DNA from: Conoideocrella luteorostrata
Taxonomy: Eukaryota; Ascomycota; Sordariomycetes; Hypocreales; Clavicipitaceae
Reading direction: 5' to 3'
DNA length: 26,469 nt
Assembly (NCBI GenBank): GCA_032433595.1
Contig: JASWJB010000459.1
Span: forward strand, 1 to 26,469
The notes under the pieces were generated by a model. That model searched no databases and was not told the origin of the DNA. It was given only the letters and a program-made list of their open reading frames with translations. A program made the position numbers and the translations under genes. Shown here in pieces: positions 11,679 through 20,779 of the stretch (the stretch's first letter is position 1; the number at the start of each line of letters is the position of its first letter).

Positions 11679-12273
11679 ACTGATGGCTGAATAAGTTGTG
11701 TAAGCAGTGCGCGATGATGGGGATCACTGGCTGATCTGTAACTGATACTGACGGCGAAGGGATTCTTAATTTTACTTGATGTGTCGCGGCAGGCTGCTTT
11801 TGGGGGTTCAAGTTTCTATCAAACTGAAGAATAGTGCAACCTTTATCTGCTTCTAAGACAACAGCTTTTTATGACACAGATGCCTGAAAAAGACTAGTAT
11901 CTCGACGCCAGTCTCGGTTTGTAAGCAGAAAGGCGTGGCTTGTTAAGGGCTATCACAATCCGCTGTGGAGTAACTGCAACACGCCCTCTCATTGACATTC
12001 GAGACAAGGCCGATTTCCAGATTCAGAGTATAGGAACCCAAATGGTTTCGGAAACATCAGCACCGGCTAAGTGACAGAATTATTGGCAAACTCTTGTTTT
12101 TGCAAACTGCAACATTACATTTTGCAAGACGAGCACTTCGAAAGACCTGCGTAATCAACGTAACTTCAAAGCCAGCTGACAGCCTCTTCGGATCGTCTAC
12201 TGAACGAATATGTAAAAACAAAACAAAAGCTACCATAGGATTGCTAGTACACATAGCCTTTGTTTTTATCGTC
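11679..12273. promoter_or_regulatory. Divergent promoter region between the GST and hydrolase genes
   Basis: The 595 bp between two divergent ATGs hold no supportable gene. The hydrolase reading frame stays open upstream of 12274 to about 12094 but contains no earlier ATG, so this is treated as leader. Confidence 0.55.
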
Positions 12274-13173
12274 ATGGCGCTGAAGAAGGTCGAAACCGCC
12301 ACTCTGGAGATATCTTTCTACGAACATGGCCCTGCGATCGGCTGGCCAGTTATTCTGTCCCATGGATTTCCATACGATGTCCATGCATATGATAGAGTCG
12401 CGCCGAAACTTGCTGCTGCAGGCGCCAGAGTGATCGTGCCTTACCTACGAGGCTTCGGCCCTACCCGTTTTCTTTCAGCGTCAACCATGCGGTCCGGCCA
12501 ACAAGCGGTTCTGGGGTCTGACATCATCGACCTTATGGACGCGCTCAACATAAAGAAAGCGATCCTCGCCGGGTTTGATTGGGGTGGTTTGGCGTCTTGC
12601 GTAGCCGCGGTGCTCTGGCCGGAACGTGTCAACGGCCTCGTGTCATACGCGGGATACGACGTGGTTGACCGCCAAGAACAGCGCAAGGCAAACAACCCGG
12701 CTTTGGAGTGTGTGATGTGGTATCAGCATTTGTTCCAGCATGAGCGCGGAAGGGATTGCCTGTCCCGGCACAGACGAGACCTATGCCGCAAGCTTTGGCA
12801 GCAGTGGTCGCCCACATGGGCATCGTGTGATGCCGAATTTGAACACGCAGCAACGACCTTGGACAACCCAGATTTCGTAGATGTAGTCATCCACTGCTAC
12901 CGCCATGTCTTTGGCACGGAAGAAGGAGACCCGGCGCTGCAGCACTTGGAGGACAGGCTTGCACAGAGACCGAAAGTCACCGTTCCTTCAGTCACCCTTG
13001 ACGGGACGAAGGACCCATTGAAACCTGGAGGCTCTAGTAGCCATGCGGCCATGTTTGTAGGACCTCATGAGAGATGGGAATTCGATGTCGGCCATGCATT
13101 TCCATTGGAGAATCCTGAAGCTTTCGCAGAGGCTGTTCTTACCGTTCAGCAATGGCAGTCGGGGAGGAATTGA
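12274..13173 (+). CDS. Alpha/beta hydrolase, epoxide hydrolase / haloalkane dehalogenase-like (single exon)
   Basis: Alpha/beta-fold hydrolase of 299 aa. The oxyanion-hole segment is HGFPYD (His30-Gly31). The nucleophile elbow GFDWGG carries Asp102 rather than Ser, which marks the epoxide hydrolase/haloalkane dehalogenase side of the family, where an ester intermediate forms on Asp. The probable acid is Asp247 in DGTKDP and the base is His274 in DVGHAFPLENPEAF. A helical cap (about 135-215) contains MWYQHLFQHERG. The start is the first ATG in the open frame; codons further upstream lack an ATG. There is no secretion signal. The gene has no intron and lies head-to-head with a GST, suggesting, as inference only, a role in handling electrophilic small molecules. 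The natural substrate cannot be told from sequence. Confidence 0.9.
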   Translation: MALKKVETATLEISFYEHGPAIGWPVILSHGFPYDVHAYDRVAPKLAAAGARVIVPYLRGFGPTRFLSASTMRSGQQAVLGSDIIDLMDALNIKKAILAGFDWGGLASCVAAVLWPERVNGLVSYAGYDVVDRQEQRKANNPALECVMWYQHLFQHERGRDCLSRHRRDLCRKLWQQWSPTWASCDAEFEHAATTLDNPDFVDVVIHCYRHVFGTEEGDPALQHLEDRLAQRPKVTVPSVTLDGTKDPLKPGGSSSHAAMFVGPHERWEFDVGHAFPLENPEAFAEAVLTVQQWQSGRN

Positions 13174-14034
13174 ATATTGTGACTTTGTAAGCTTCCGGAA
13201 TGCCAACGCCAGCGGAGAGGGCTCATTGGCGGCAATGATGTTGGATCAATGCATAGCGACAAAATAACAGATCTAGAAATTAGAGAGCGATTTCAAATTG
13301 GTTCATCACAGCAAGGTACGACACAGTCGGCTGGTTGCGCTTCTACCATCGGATGAAGTAACCACATTGTGCATGGCGCAAGACTGAAGGCACAGAAGGA
13401 AGATAATGTACGTACGACGCGCTAATGGTAGAGGACGAGAACGCATTGTGTTTACTGCTTCAGCTCAGTTTGACTTAATCATGTTTGGTTTCTAGGCGTA
13501 ATTGACTGCATCGACTTATTAACAGCCGGCTCGCAGTGAAGTCTTGCGAAACGAATCATCACACACAGAAAAAGCACCGCTTGACTGACTCACCTCCACG
13601 CCCTTCAAAAGATCATCGTCAGGCCCGCCGTTACGGTGGACACCCTTGCAACGCAACTAGTTTGTTCTGTTGTCAGAAGGCGACCAATAACTCATGTTCC
13701 TCCCACCAAAGACTAGTCACACTTCCGGACGTGTCTCCATTGCGGCAAGGGAACGGACTTCCATCTCCGTGATTTGACGGCCGAAGCCGCTCTCGCCCGT
13801 GATTGCCGTGATTGCCATTGCCCGCTCCCCCCCACGTTCACAGACGGGCACGCCATGATGTTTGCCGTATCGGCATTTTCTTTGTGTCAAGTAGATTTTG
13901 TATTTGTCAGGACGTAGATTGCGACATGATCTGCGCAAAGCCGCCTCCGTAACCTATTGTTTATAAGTCGAGGTGCTGGCATACCAACAGTCTGCTGATC
14001 AAGAGTTTGGGAGCCCTCCACTAGCAGCCACACA
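13174..14034. other. Spacer upstream of the monocarboxylate-type transporter
   Basis: The 861 bp between two same-strand genes contain no supported gene. The region should hold the hydrolase 3' UTR and the transporter promoter. Short open frames lack any recognisable domain. Confidence 0.6.
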
Positions 14035-15429
14035 ATGTCCTCCACGCCAGACACCCGGAGCCAAAGTGCTCTGGAAGCGCAACCCAGCAAAGAGGAAGAT
14101 AGTGCACAACAAGACCTCGTCGCCAGAATATCAACAATAGACAGAGCCTACGCCGCCAGCCCCCCCGACGGCGGCCTGCGGGCATGGTCCCAAGTCCTCG
14201 CCGGGCATCTGGTCGTCTTCAACGCATGGGGCTACATGATCAGCTTTGGCATCTTCCAGCCGCACTATGTTGAGACGCTGGCCATGGAGTCCTCCGCGAT
14301 TTCATGGATAGGCAGCGTCCAGATCTGCCTCATTTTTCTAGTCGGCACGATTTCCGGCCGAGCCTTTGACGCAGGCTACTACAAGGTCGCCCTCGTGATC
14401 GGATCGACGCTCCAGCTTGTGGGCATCTTCATGACCAGCATCGCCCATGCGTATTGGCAGATCTTCCTCGCGCAGGGGATATGCCAGGGCATAGGATGCG
14501 GCGTTGTCTTCGCCCCCACCATAGCTAACGTGTCGACGTACTTTGCCAAGAGGAAGAGCATGGCAGTGTCGGCGAGTGCGTGTGGCGGCGCTACAGGCGG
14601 CATGGTGTTTCCATTGATGGCGCAACAGCTCTTGCCGAAGATTGGGTTTGCCTGGACGGTGCGAGCCATGGGACTCGTTGTGCTCGTTTCCTCTGTGCTG
14701 GTATATCTGCTGGTGAAACCTCGGTTGCCACCGAGAAAATCAGGCCCGATTGTGGAAATGTCGGCCTTCAAGGAGAGCACGTATCTGCTGTTTACGATCA
14801 GCATGTTCTTCACGCTGTGGGCTGCGTATTTCGCCTACTACTATGTAAGTCGTGACAGCATCAACTGACCAATACAACAGGAACACGTACTCACTTTCCA
14901 TTTGTCAAAACAGGCACGAGCATATGCTCTCGATATCCTCGGTGGCAGTCAATCCACCTCCTTCACGATGCTCCTTGTCATCAACGCTGTGGGCTTCCCA
15001 GGTCGTCTCGTGCCGGCCTACATCGCAGATCGCTACATCGGAGCCGTCAACACGTTTATTCCAATCATCCTGGGCGCCGCAATCTGCATGTTCGGCTGGA
15101 TTGGGGTGCGCTCTATCCCTGCTGACTACGCCTGGCTATGCATCTACGGCTTCTTCGGCGCGGCTATCCAGAGCATGTTCCCCTCCACGCTGGCCGGGCT
15201 AACGAAGGACCTAAGCAAAGCAGGGACGAGGATCGGGATGGTTTTCACGGTTGTGAGCGTTGCAGCGCTGACAGGACCGCCGCTTGCGGGAAAGCTGATC
15301 GAGGTTTGTGGCGGTCGTTATCTTGGCGTGCAGATCTGGGCTGGCGCTTGTCTGTTGTTGGGTGGCATTTTGTTAATTGGCGCGAGAAGGGCAAGCATGC
15401 TGCGAGAAGCCAAGGTCCCGGATTCATAG
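14035..15429 (+). CDS. MFS monocarboxylate-type (SLC16/MCT-like) transporter (2 exons)
   Basis: Major facilitator of the fungal MCT-like family, about 12 helices. Exons 14035-14844 and 14914-15429 give 441 aa. A hydrophilic N-tail of about 45 residues precedes PPDGGLRAWSQVLAGHLV, the conserved DGG..AW entry into helix 1. Other family-like segments are YMISFGIFQPHY, GICQGIGCGVVFAPT, STYFAKRKSMAVSASACGGA and, after the intron, NAVGFPGRLVPAYIADR. The intron has donor GTAAGT after codon 270. Two acceptors are in the same phase: 14880 and 14913. The second gives the spacing expected for helix 7 and is preferred; the first would insert 11 residues (EHVLTFHLSKQ). Fungal members include riboflavin, carboxylate and secondary-metabolite-cluster permeases, so the cargo is open. 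Confidence 0.88.
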
Positions 15430-15579
15430 GCGAGGAGAATTGCGAATAGATGTAGTTAGACAGCGGCATTTGTTTGGCCCAAAACGCTGTGCGACCTGAG
15501 GCATTGTGGAGGTTGGAATGCGTCACGGTTGTGTAACCACGCCACCATTCAGAAGCACCGGATAATTATTTTGTGTTAA

Positions 15580-15659
15580 TGTGGTATGCTACGTATTAAC
15601 TTGTCCAAGTTTACATAATTAAGCAAATACTTTACAAACGCCATACCACAAACTGTGGT
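15580..15659. repeat. Nested inverted repeats on a TGTGGT core
   Basis: TGTGGTATG (15580-15588) is the exact reverse complement of CATACCACA (15642-15650). The second arm also starts a compact palindrome, ACCACA-AAC-TGTGGT (15645-15659). Three copies of one hexamer in both orientations lie in AT-rich intergenic DNA. This could be a factor-binding cluster or a cruciform-prone site; no function is shown. Confidence 0.6.
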
Positions 15660-16052
15660 TTGGATTGTGCTCCCTCATGCTTTCTTTCGGAGAGGCGTTA
15701 AGCGCTGCTTTGTACACTGCACTGCAGTTACAACGGGCCAGATATAATAGGAAACACTGGCTATATTCGCATGGTTCGCATAGCACCTTTTCTCGATTTA
15801 TCAGAGGACATCTATTTGAGTCTCGACAGGATAAAACTTCAAGGAACTTACTCTATGTAGCCAGCCTAGTTAGTCCACTCTCGATCCAAGCTGCCGAGAC
15901 AAGCCGCCATGCTCCTAATCGCCCCACCACTCTATCTGGGGAAACTACGCCACTAGATCTGACTACCGAGTAACTAATTAAGGAGTAACCTCACTACGGA
16001 GTTACGGCGTAGCTAGCAGTTTTATATAATTTTGACAACAGACCCAGAGCTT

Positions 16053-16076
16053 CAACACCTCAACACCTCAACACCT
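16053..16076 (+). repeat. CAACACCT tandem repeat, three copies
   Basis: Three perfect 8-nt units (16053-16060, 16061-16068, 16069-16076) end 26 nt before the release-factor ATG, probably within its 5' leader. The number of copies could vary between strains. Confidence 0.85.
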
Positions 16077-16102
16077 CACGTACAATCCCCCCTCTACCGG
16101 GC

Positions 16103-17449
16103 ATGATTTCACCCCCATGGGTCTGTCGGACCTGCACACGCATCCTCCATCATCGGCTTAGTCTGCAATTCGCGAGATTCGCATCCAATGGTCCGCTCTG
16201 CATTTCGAGTTCTCTCCCTCTACATCACCTCCAAACTAACAACTCGCTCTCAGAACCAACATCCAAGCTCGCCGCGTCGCTCATACAACGCGCCCAATCC
16301 CTCTCCGCCGAACACCTCGCCCTCCAAAGATCCCTAGACACCCAATTCGACTCCGTCAAAGCCAAACGTGCCGGCGAGCTGCAGCGTGTGGCAGCCGCCC
16401 TCTCGGCATGGCAAACGTCACAATCCGCCATCCGCGAGCTCCAATCCATGGTTGACCAAGACCAAGACCAAGACCTGGCATCCATAGCGCGCGAGGAGCT
16501 GGAATCTGAGCAGGCTAAACTGCAAGCCCTCGAGAAGAACCTCTCCGCCAGTCTGACGCCCCGGCATCCGTTCGCTCCCATGCCCTGCATGATCGAGTTC
16601 CGCCCCGGCCCTGGGGGTCTAGAGGGTCGATACTTTACAGATTCGCTGTTCAAAATGTACAAGGGCTTGTGTGTGAGGCGGGGCTACACGGCTAATGTGC
16701 TCAAGTACGAAATGTCCGACGCGGCTGGCGATCAGTCCTCCTCGGCGGGCGAGAACCCCCTCCAAGAAGCTATCCTGGAGGTCCAAGATCCGGGCGCGTA
16801 CGACATATTTCGCAGCGAGGCGGGCATGCATCGCGTCCAGAGGATCCCCAGCACGGAGAGTAAAGGACGGGTGCATACCAGCGCCGTGGCGGTATGGGTG
16901 CTCCCGTCATTCCCGGAGAGCGGCACCAGCCCTGCCAGCGAAATGAGCGATGACCTCGACAGCGATTTCTACGTCAACCCCCAGGAGGTCAAGGTCGAGA
17001 CGATGCGAGCCCGCGGCGCTGGCGGCCAGCATGTCAACAAGACGGAGTCGGCCATTCGGATGACGCATATCCCGACGGGGACCACCGTTTCGATGCAGGA
17101 CCATCGATCGCAGCAGCGAAACAGAGAGGACGCGTGGAAGCTTCTCCGCTCGAGGATAGCGAGCCAACGGGCGGAACAGCGTGAAGAGGAGGCCGCGAAG
17201 TTAAGGAACAGCGTGTTGTCGCAGACGCAGATCACGAGGGGGGACAAGATCCGCACGTATAATTACAACCAGGACCGGTGTACGGATCACAGAGCCGGCG
17301 TGGATGTTCATAATTTGCCGGATGTGCTGGAGGGGGGTGATACGCTGGATCGGGTTATGGATGCGGCAAGGGAGTGGTTGGTTGGGAAGGAGATCGAGGG
17401 GGTTATTGCTGAGGAGGAGACCAAGCTGAAGGGAAAGAAGCAGAAATGA
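16103..17449 (+). CDS. mrf1: Mitochondrial peptide chain release factor 1 (single exon)
   Basis: Class-I release factor that recognises UAA/UAG in mitochondrial ribosomes and triggers hydrolysis of peptidyl-tRNA. The protein has 448 aa with an Arg-rich, acid-poor N-terminus (MISPPWVCRTCTRILHHRLS), as expected of a mitochondrial presequence. A helical N-domain is followed by FRPGPGGLEGRYF (about 166-178), then the codon-reading tripeptide PST (249-251) in VQRIPSTESKGRVHTSA, fitting the RF1 PxT pattern rather than RF2 SPF. The catalytic RGAGGQHVNKTESA has GGQ at 307-309. The C-terminal region retains the RF1 core RTYNYNQDRCTDHR. An acidic insert (about 270-292) between the tripeptide and GGQ is longer than in bacterial RF1. 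Codons 118-124 form a DQDQDQD run from a GACCAA microsatellite. Confidence 0.93.
   Translation: MISPPWVCRTCTRILHHRLSLQFARFASNGPLCISSSLPLHHLQTNNSLSEPTSKLAASLIQRAQSLSAEHLALQRSLDTQFDSVKAKRAGELQRVAAALSAWQTSQSAIRELQSMVDQDQDQDLASIAREELESEQAKLQALEKNLSASLTPRHPFAPMPCMIEFRPGPGGLEGRYFTDSLFKMYKGLCVRRGYTANVLKYEMSDAAGDQSSSAGENPLQEAILEVQDPGAYDIFRSEAGMHRVQRIPSTESKGRVHTSAVAVWVLPSFPESGTSPASEMSDDLDSDFYVNPQEVKVETMRARGAGGQHVNKTESAIRMTHIPTGTTVSMQDHRSQQRNREDAWKLLRSRIASQRAEQREEEAAKLRNSVLSQTQITRGDKIRTYNYNQDRCTDHRAGVDVHNLPDVLEGGDTLDRVMDAAREWLVGKEIEGVIAEEETKLKGKKQK
16454..16475 (+). repeat. Coding GACCAA microsatellite
   Basis: Three full GACCAA units plus GACC lie in the release-factor gene and encode an alternating Asp-Gln run in the N-terminal helical domain. 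Any change in unit number would stay in frame. Confidence 0.85.
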
Positions 17450-17772
17450 CACGGATCAGATTTGAACGTTAAGATCTTGTATGATATCTTGTAAGATAGT
17501 GTACAGTGACGCCTGGAATATGAAATGCCAGTTGTTGTCTTGTCGTCAGGCGTGAGCCCGCCATAAATACATCATCGCTTTTTAGAAATGCAAAATAGCC
17601 TCCTTCCTTCCATACACCTCTAAATCAGATAAATCCTCTTGGTGCGTCGTTTATGTGCGTATATACTGTTGTTAATGATGCGTGTCCAGCCGCCTAACCA
17701 GAAACTCCCGCAGACCCCCATTGTGAATATGTACCTAACTCAACAAGTTCAGTCATGCCATTATGAAAATGC
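17450..17772. other. Spacer between convergent genes (mrf1 and unknown protein)
   Basis: The 323 bp between two tail-to-tail genes hold the two 3' ends. No gene or RNA was recognised. Confidence 0.65.
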
Positions 17773-19218
17773 TCACATAAGGCCACCCAGTACCACTTTG
17801 CCGATACTAGCAACCTCAGTCTTCACATGCCCCCTGCTGTGGTCTTCAAACTCCTTGACAACGCCTTGCACAATAATCTTGCGCAGCTTTGAATCCGCCT
17901 TCGTAAAGAGCTCTGCTACCGGCGCTGAGCACTCTCTCGGGGTTGGAACTAAAGCTAAAAACCGCGAGTAGCAATCTATCAAGACATCGCACAGCGTGGC
18001 AAACGTCTCAAAGAAGTCCGGCTCAAATGGAAGCGCTGGTGTGAGCAGATAGGTGTATTCCTCTCCGGGGAGCAAGTCAGATTCTGAGGCTGCAAAATTC
18101 ATGACTGACGGCGCGCTGCTCGCAGCACCGGCGCCGCCTGGAGGAGGAAATGCATGAGACTCGTCGAGATGCATATCAGCTGCGGACGCAGATCGGCGAG
18201 ACTTGCCACCTGGTCTGCGAAACATGGTGGGTAGACGAGCGCGAGCGAGGGCTGCTGAAGAATCGCCGTGGAGTTGTTGGAAGGAATCGAATTCGGAGAG
18301 AAGGGAGTTGAGGCTACGGAGAAATTCGATGGGCGTGGAAGAGTATAGGTCGTTGATGGTGGGTATAGAGAGGCCAAGGAGAAGGTAGTTTGTTGCCTTG
18401 CGGGCCAATTTCCGCGGATCAAAGCATGGCATCCGCGAAAGATCTGGTCGTTCAAAGAGGTAAGTGTTGAACCAGTACACGCGGCCTTCGTGTCTACACA
18501 ATACGGCGGTCAGCATCGGTATTTATCGTGCTCGCAAGAGCTCTTCGGGCGAGGGGGCCTGCCTGTATTTGAAGGCATTCGGCTCCCATGGGATCTACAC
18601 TTACGCTTTCCTCAGGTAATCCAGTGTCGATATCCGCTTGGTAGCCACCTCCGTGATCTGCTGATGTATCATACTGGCCTCACTCTGCTGCCACATGCCC
18701 GCCGATGCGCCATTCAGCACACTCGTAACTCCCAACGGTGTCGGCGGTGGCATGTACTGCCCCGAAGATGTGGTTGTCCTGCTCATCATTCCAAAACCGC
18801 TCCCACTCGTCGGACTGACAGGGCTGCGAATCGTGTCATCCACGCTGCCGAGGTCACGCCTATCCCGACTTTGCACTTTCGCCGCCGCGGGGAGAGCGTA
18901 ATCAGGGAGAGCCGGTGGAACGGTAGCGTCGGTCACAATGGCATTTGAGGCAGCTGCTGAGCCGACAGACGAGCCACGGCGACGTGAACTCCCTGATATT
19001 GAAGATTTGCGAGAGAAAGACGACTTGCGAGGTTCTTTTATCGCGGGTGCGGCGGTCGATGTCGGGATCGGGGGTGGTGAACGCGGAGGAGGATGGAGAG
19101 GGTCAATGCCACCGTCGCGGGTCGTCGGTCTTGACAGGGAACTGGGGTTGTTGAAGACGCCAACGGGGAAGGACGGAAAGGTCGGCGTCGTAGACGAGGT
19201 CGGTGTTGAGCGCTGCAT
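17773..19218 (-). CDS. Fungal protein of unknown function, Ser/Pro-rich N-terminus (2 exons)
   Basis: I do not recognise a named domain. Exon 1 ends at 18605 (donor GTAAGT) and exon 2 is 18493-17773; the 111-nt intron ends TGTGTAG. With the ATG at 19218 the product is 444 aa. The same frame is open upstream to 19326, where it starts at TTG right after a stop, so either the ATG at 19218 is the start or a further 5' exon exists. The first half is Ser/Pro/Arg-rich and looks disordered, with runs like SRKSSISGSSRRRGSS that could be phosphorylated. The second half looks folded and helical: ISTLDYLRKAHEGRVYWFNT across the splice, LARKATNYLLLGLSIPTIND and a C-terminal region ending IGKVVLGGLM. A second Ser/Gly/Pro-rich linker interrupts it. 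No signal peptide or membrane span is evident. The exons join cleanly in phase, which supports a real gene. Confidence 0.75.
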
Positions 19219-20779
19219 CGTGGGAATTGGGCGGCTTTCCGGTCGCCTGCTGCTTTTACTACGAGCAGGTCGCGAGACTCGACTGGGACTGGTTGGCTGG
19301 ACCGGTCCAATCTGCCAAGCTTCCAATCAGGGGCCGCAAATGGCAGCCGCCCACTGGAATCCGGCCGGTGCGCTGACGTAGTTGCGCCGTGCGGACCGAG
19401 ATCTGACTGATGGGCTGTTTAAGATAACCAGGTCCTGTCTTGCAAATAGAGCGACGGGGATGGCGATGGGATGGGAATGGGAATGGGAATGGGAAAAGCT
19501 GCAAGACTATTGCATCCCAATGTCCTTAGGGTGTGTCGCATGTGGCGGTGGCTGCCACGCACTTGTGAGACCGTCTGTGGTATGTGATTGGCGTGCCTTG
19601 ACTGCTTTGGCCTGCAGGCACTTAATCTGGTGACCACTTGTGGCACTTGTACAGCGACGTTCCTGCTTTTGGGACACTGGTTCAACCACTAACAAGCCTG
19701 AGACTGTACTGCAGCCAAATGCGCTAGAGTCCTCGTGGTTCGAGCCAGGAGTTGGCGTCGACTCTGCGTTGCGTCGGCCGATGCGCGTCTCTGAACCTTT
19801 TGCTCTTGGAGTGGCAAATCTCGCAGCTTCAGGTTTCAGCAAAATATTGCAAGGCAATGCGTAAAATAAAACCTAGTTCCTTATACAATTCATGCGTAGC
19901 GTTATGGCGTGTGGTGTTGACGCAGAGTAGAGTGTCGTGCGAGGATGAACGTACGCAAACGACAGCTGTATTGGAAGTAAGTTCAAGCCGAGCAGCAGCT
20001 TTACTAAATAGATTAATAATTTGCTCATGATCGTTTTGTATAAAACGTTAGATAGCGCTCTGGCAACTAACAAAAGTTCTTCTAGACTCTCGTAGAAGAT
20101 AGTCGGTACCAAGCTTTGCCGTAGCCCGAGGCATGGGTTGCTTCATCCTGGGCAAAGACGGTGGTTTTGCATGAATCGTCCAATCGCGCGCCAGGGAACT
20201 TGGGATCATGATCCATTCCTATTGCTTCCGATTTAAGCTTTGCAATCCCCCCTTCAAAGTCACTAATTGGTAAATTTTCTATCTGTAATGAAATGCTGAC
20301 TGTTGTCAGGTTTCAACTTTAGCTCAACTCGGAGGTAAGCCCCTGGTTTCGATTCTGGCAGTAATCTGGTACGTATCAAATCCGATGAAGAAGAGATTTT
20401 AGTATCAGCAAAATTACTGTTATGGTCCTGTTGCGGATTTCAAACGGTATGCTGGGCGGGATTTTAAGTTTAGTTTCGTATTCTCTTTGACTTATGGGGA
20501 CTGTCGTGTAGTTACAGGTTCGGGTTAGTTACATGGTTCGCTTGTTGTGGACCAAGTTTCAGATCGGACAAATGTCCTCCGCCAACTCATAGTAAATTAA
20601 AGGCGTGCTAATAAATGCATGGAAAATAGTATCAAGCTGCGCAAAAGGGACCATATCTGAACCAGCCGTTACGCTATATTCGTCTCACGGAAGTATTTGC
20701 CCCGAACATCTGATATATCTTCATCTCGTTACGGAAAGAAAGCGCCGGCACTGGTTCATCCAATCCTTTACCATACTCA
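19219..20779. other. Spacer upstream of the unknown protein gene and downstream of the histidine phosphatase gene
   Basis: About 1.5 kb with no supportable gene. The first part is the leader or promoter of the minus-strand unknown protein and contains an ATGGGA hexamer repeat. The part from about 19860 to 20700 is visibly more AT-rich than the genes around it, with no intact open frame. It could be decayed repeat DNA, but no transposon feature could be identified. Confidence 0.5.
19471..19494. repeat. ATGGGA hexamer tandem repeat, four copies
   Basis: Four perfect units lie upstream of the unknown protein gene; on that gene's sense strand the repeat reads TCCCAT, a pyrimidine-rich tract. It may lie in the 5' leader or in an uncalled first exon. 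Confidence 0.85.

Larger units (their letters stand above)
15430..16102. other. Spacer upstream of the mitochondrial release factor gene
   Basis: This 673-bp spacer holds no supported gene. It has an AT-rich core (about 15555-15660) with inverted repeats, GGAGT-type motifs near 15980-16010, a TATATAA string near 16022-16030 and an 8-nt tandem repeat at 16053-16076. These sit where the promoter and leader of the release-factor gene should be. Confidence 0.6.

Noticed and set aside
12094..12273. Upstream extension of the alpha/beta hydrolase by 60 codons
   Set aside because: The extension contains no ATG before 12274 and would add an unrelated hydrophobic segment ahead of a normal family N-terminus.
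19471..19494. ATGGGA repeat considered as telomere-like sequence
   Set aside because: The unit is not the fungal TTAGGG, there are only four copies, and it lies between genes.
19736..19756. GGTTCGAGCC resembling a tRNA B-box
   Set aside because: There is no matching A-box or foldable cloverleaf upstream.
20319..20356. tRNA-like A-box and B-box words (AGCTCAACT and GGTTTCGATTC)
   Set aside because: The boxes are too close together and no acceptor, D or T stem pairs, so it is not a tRNA gene.
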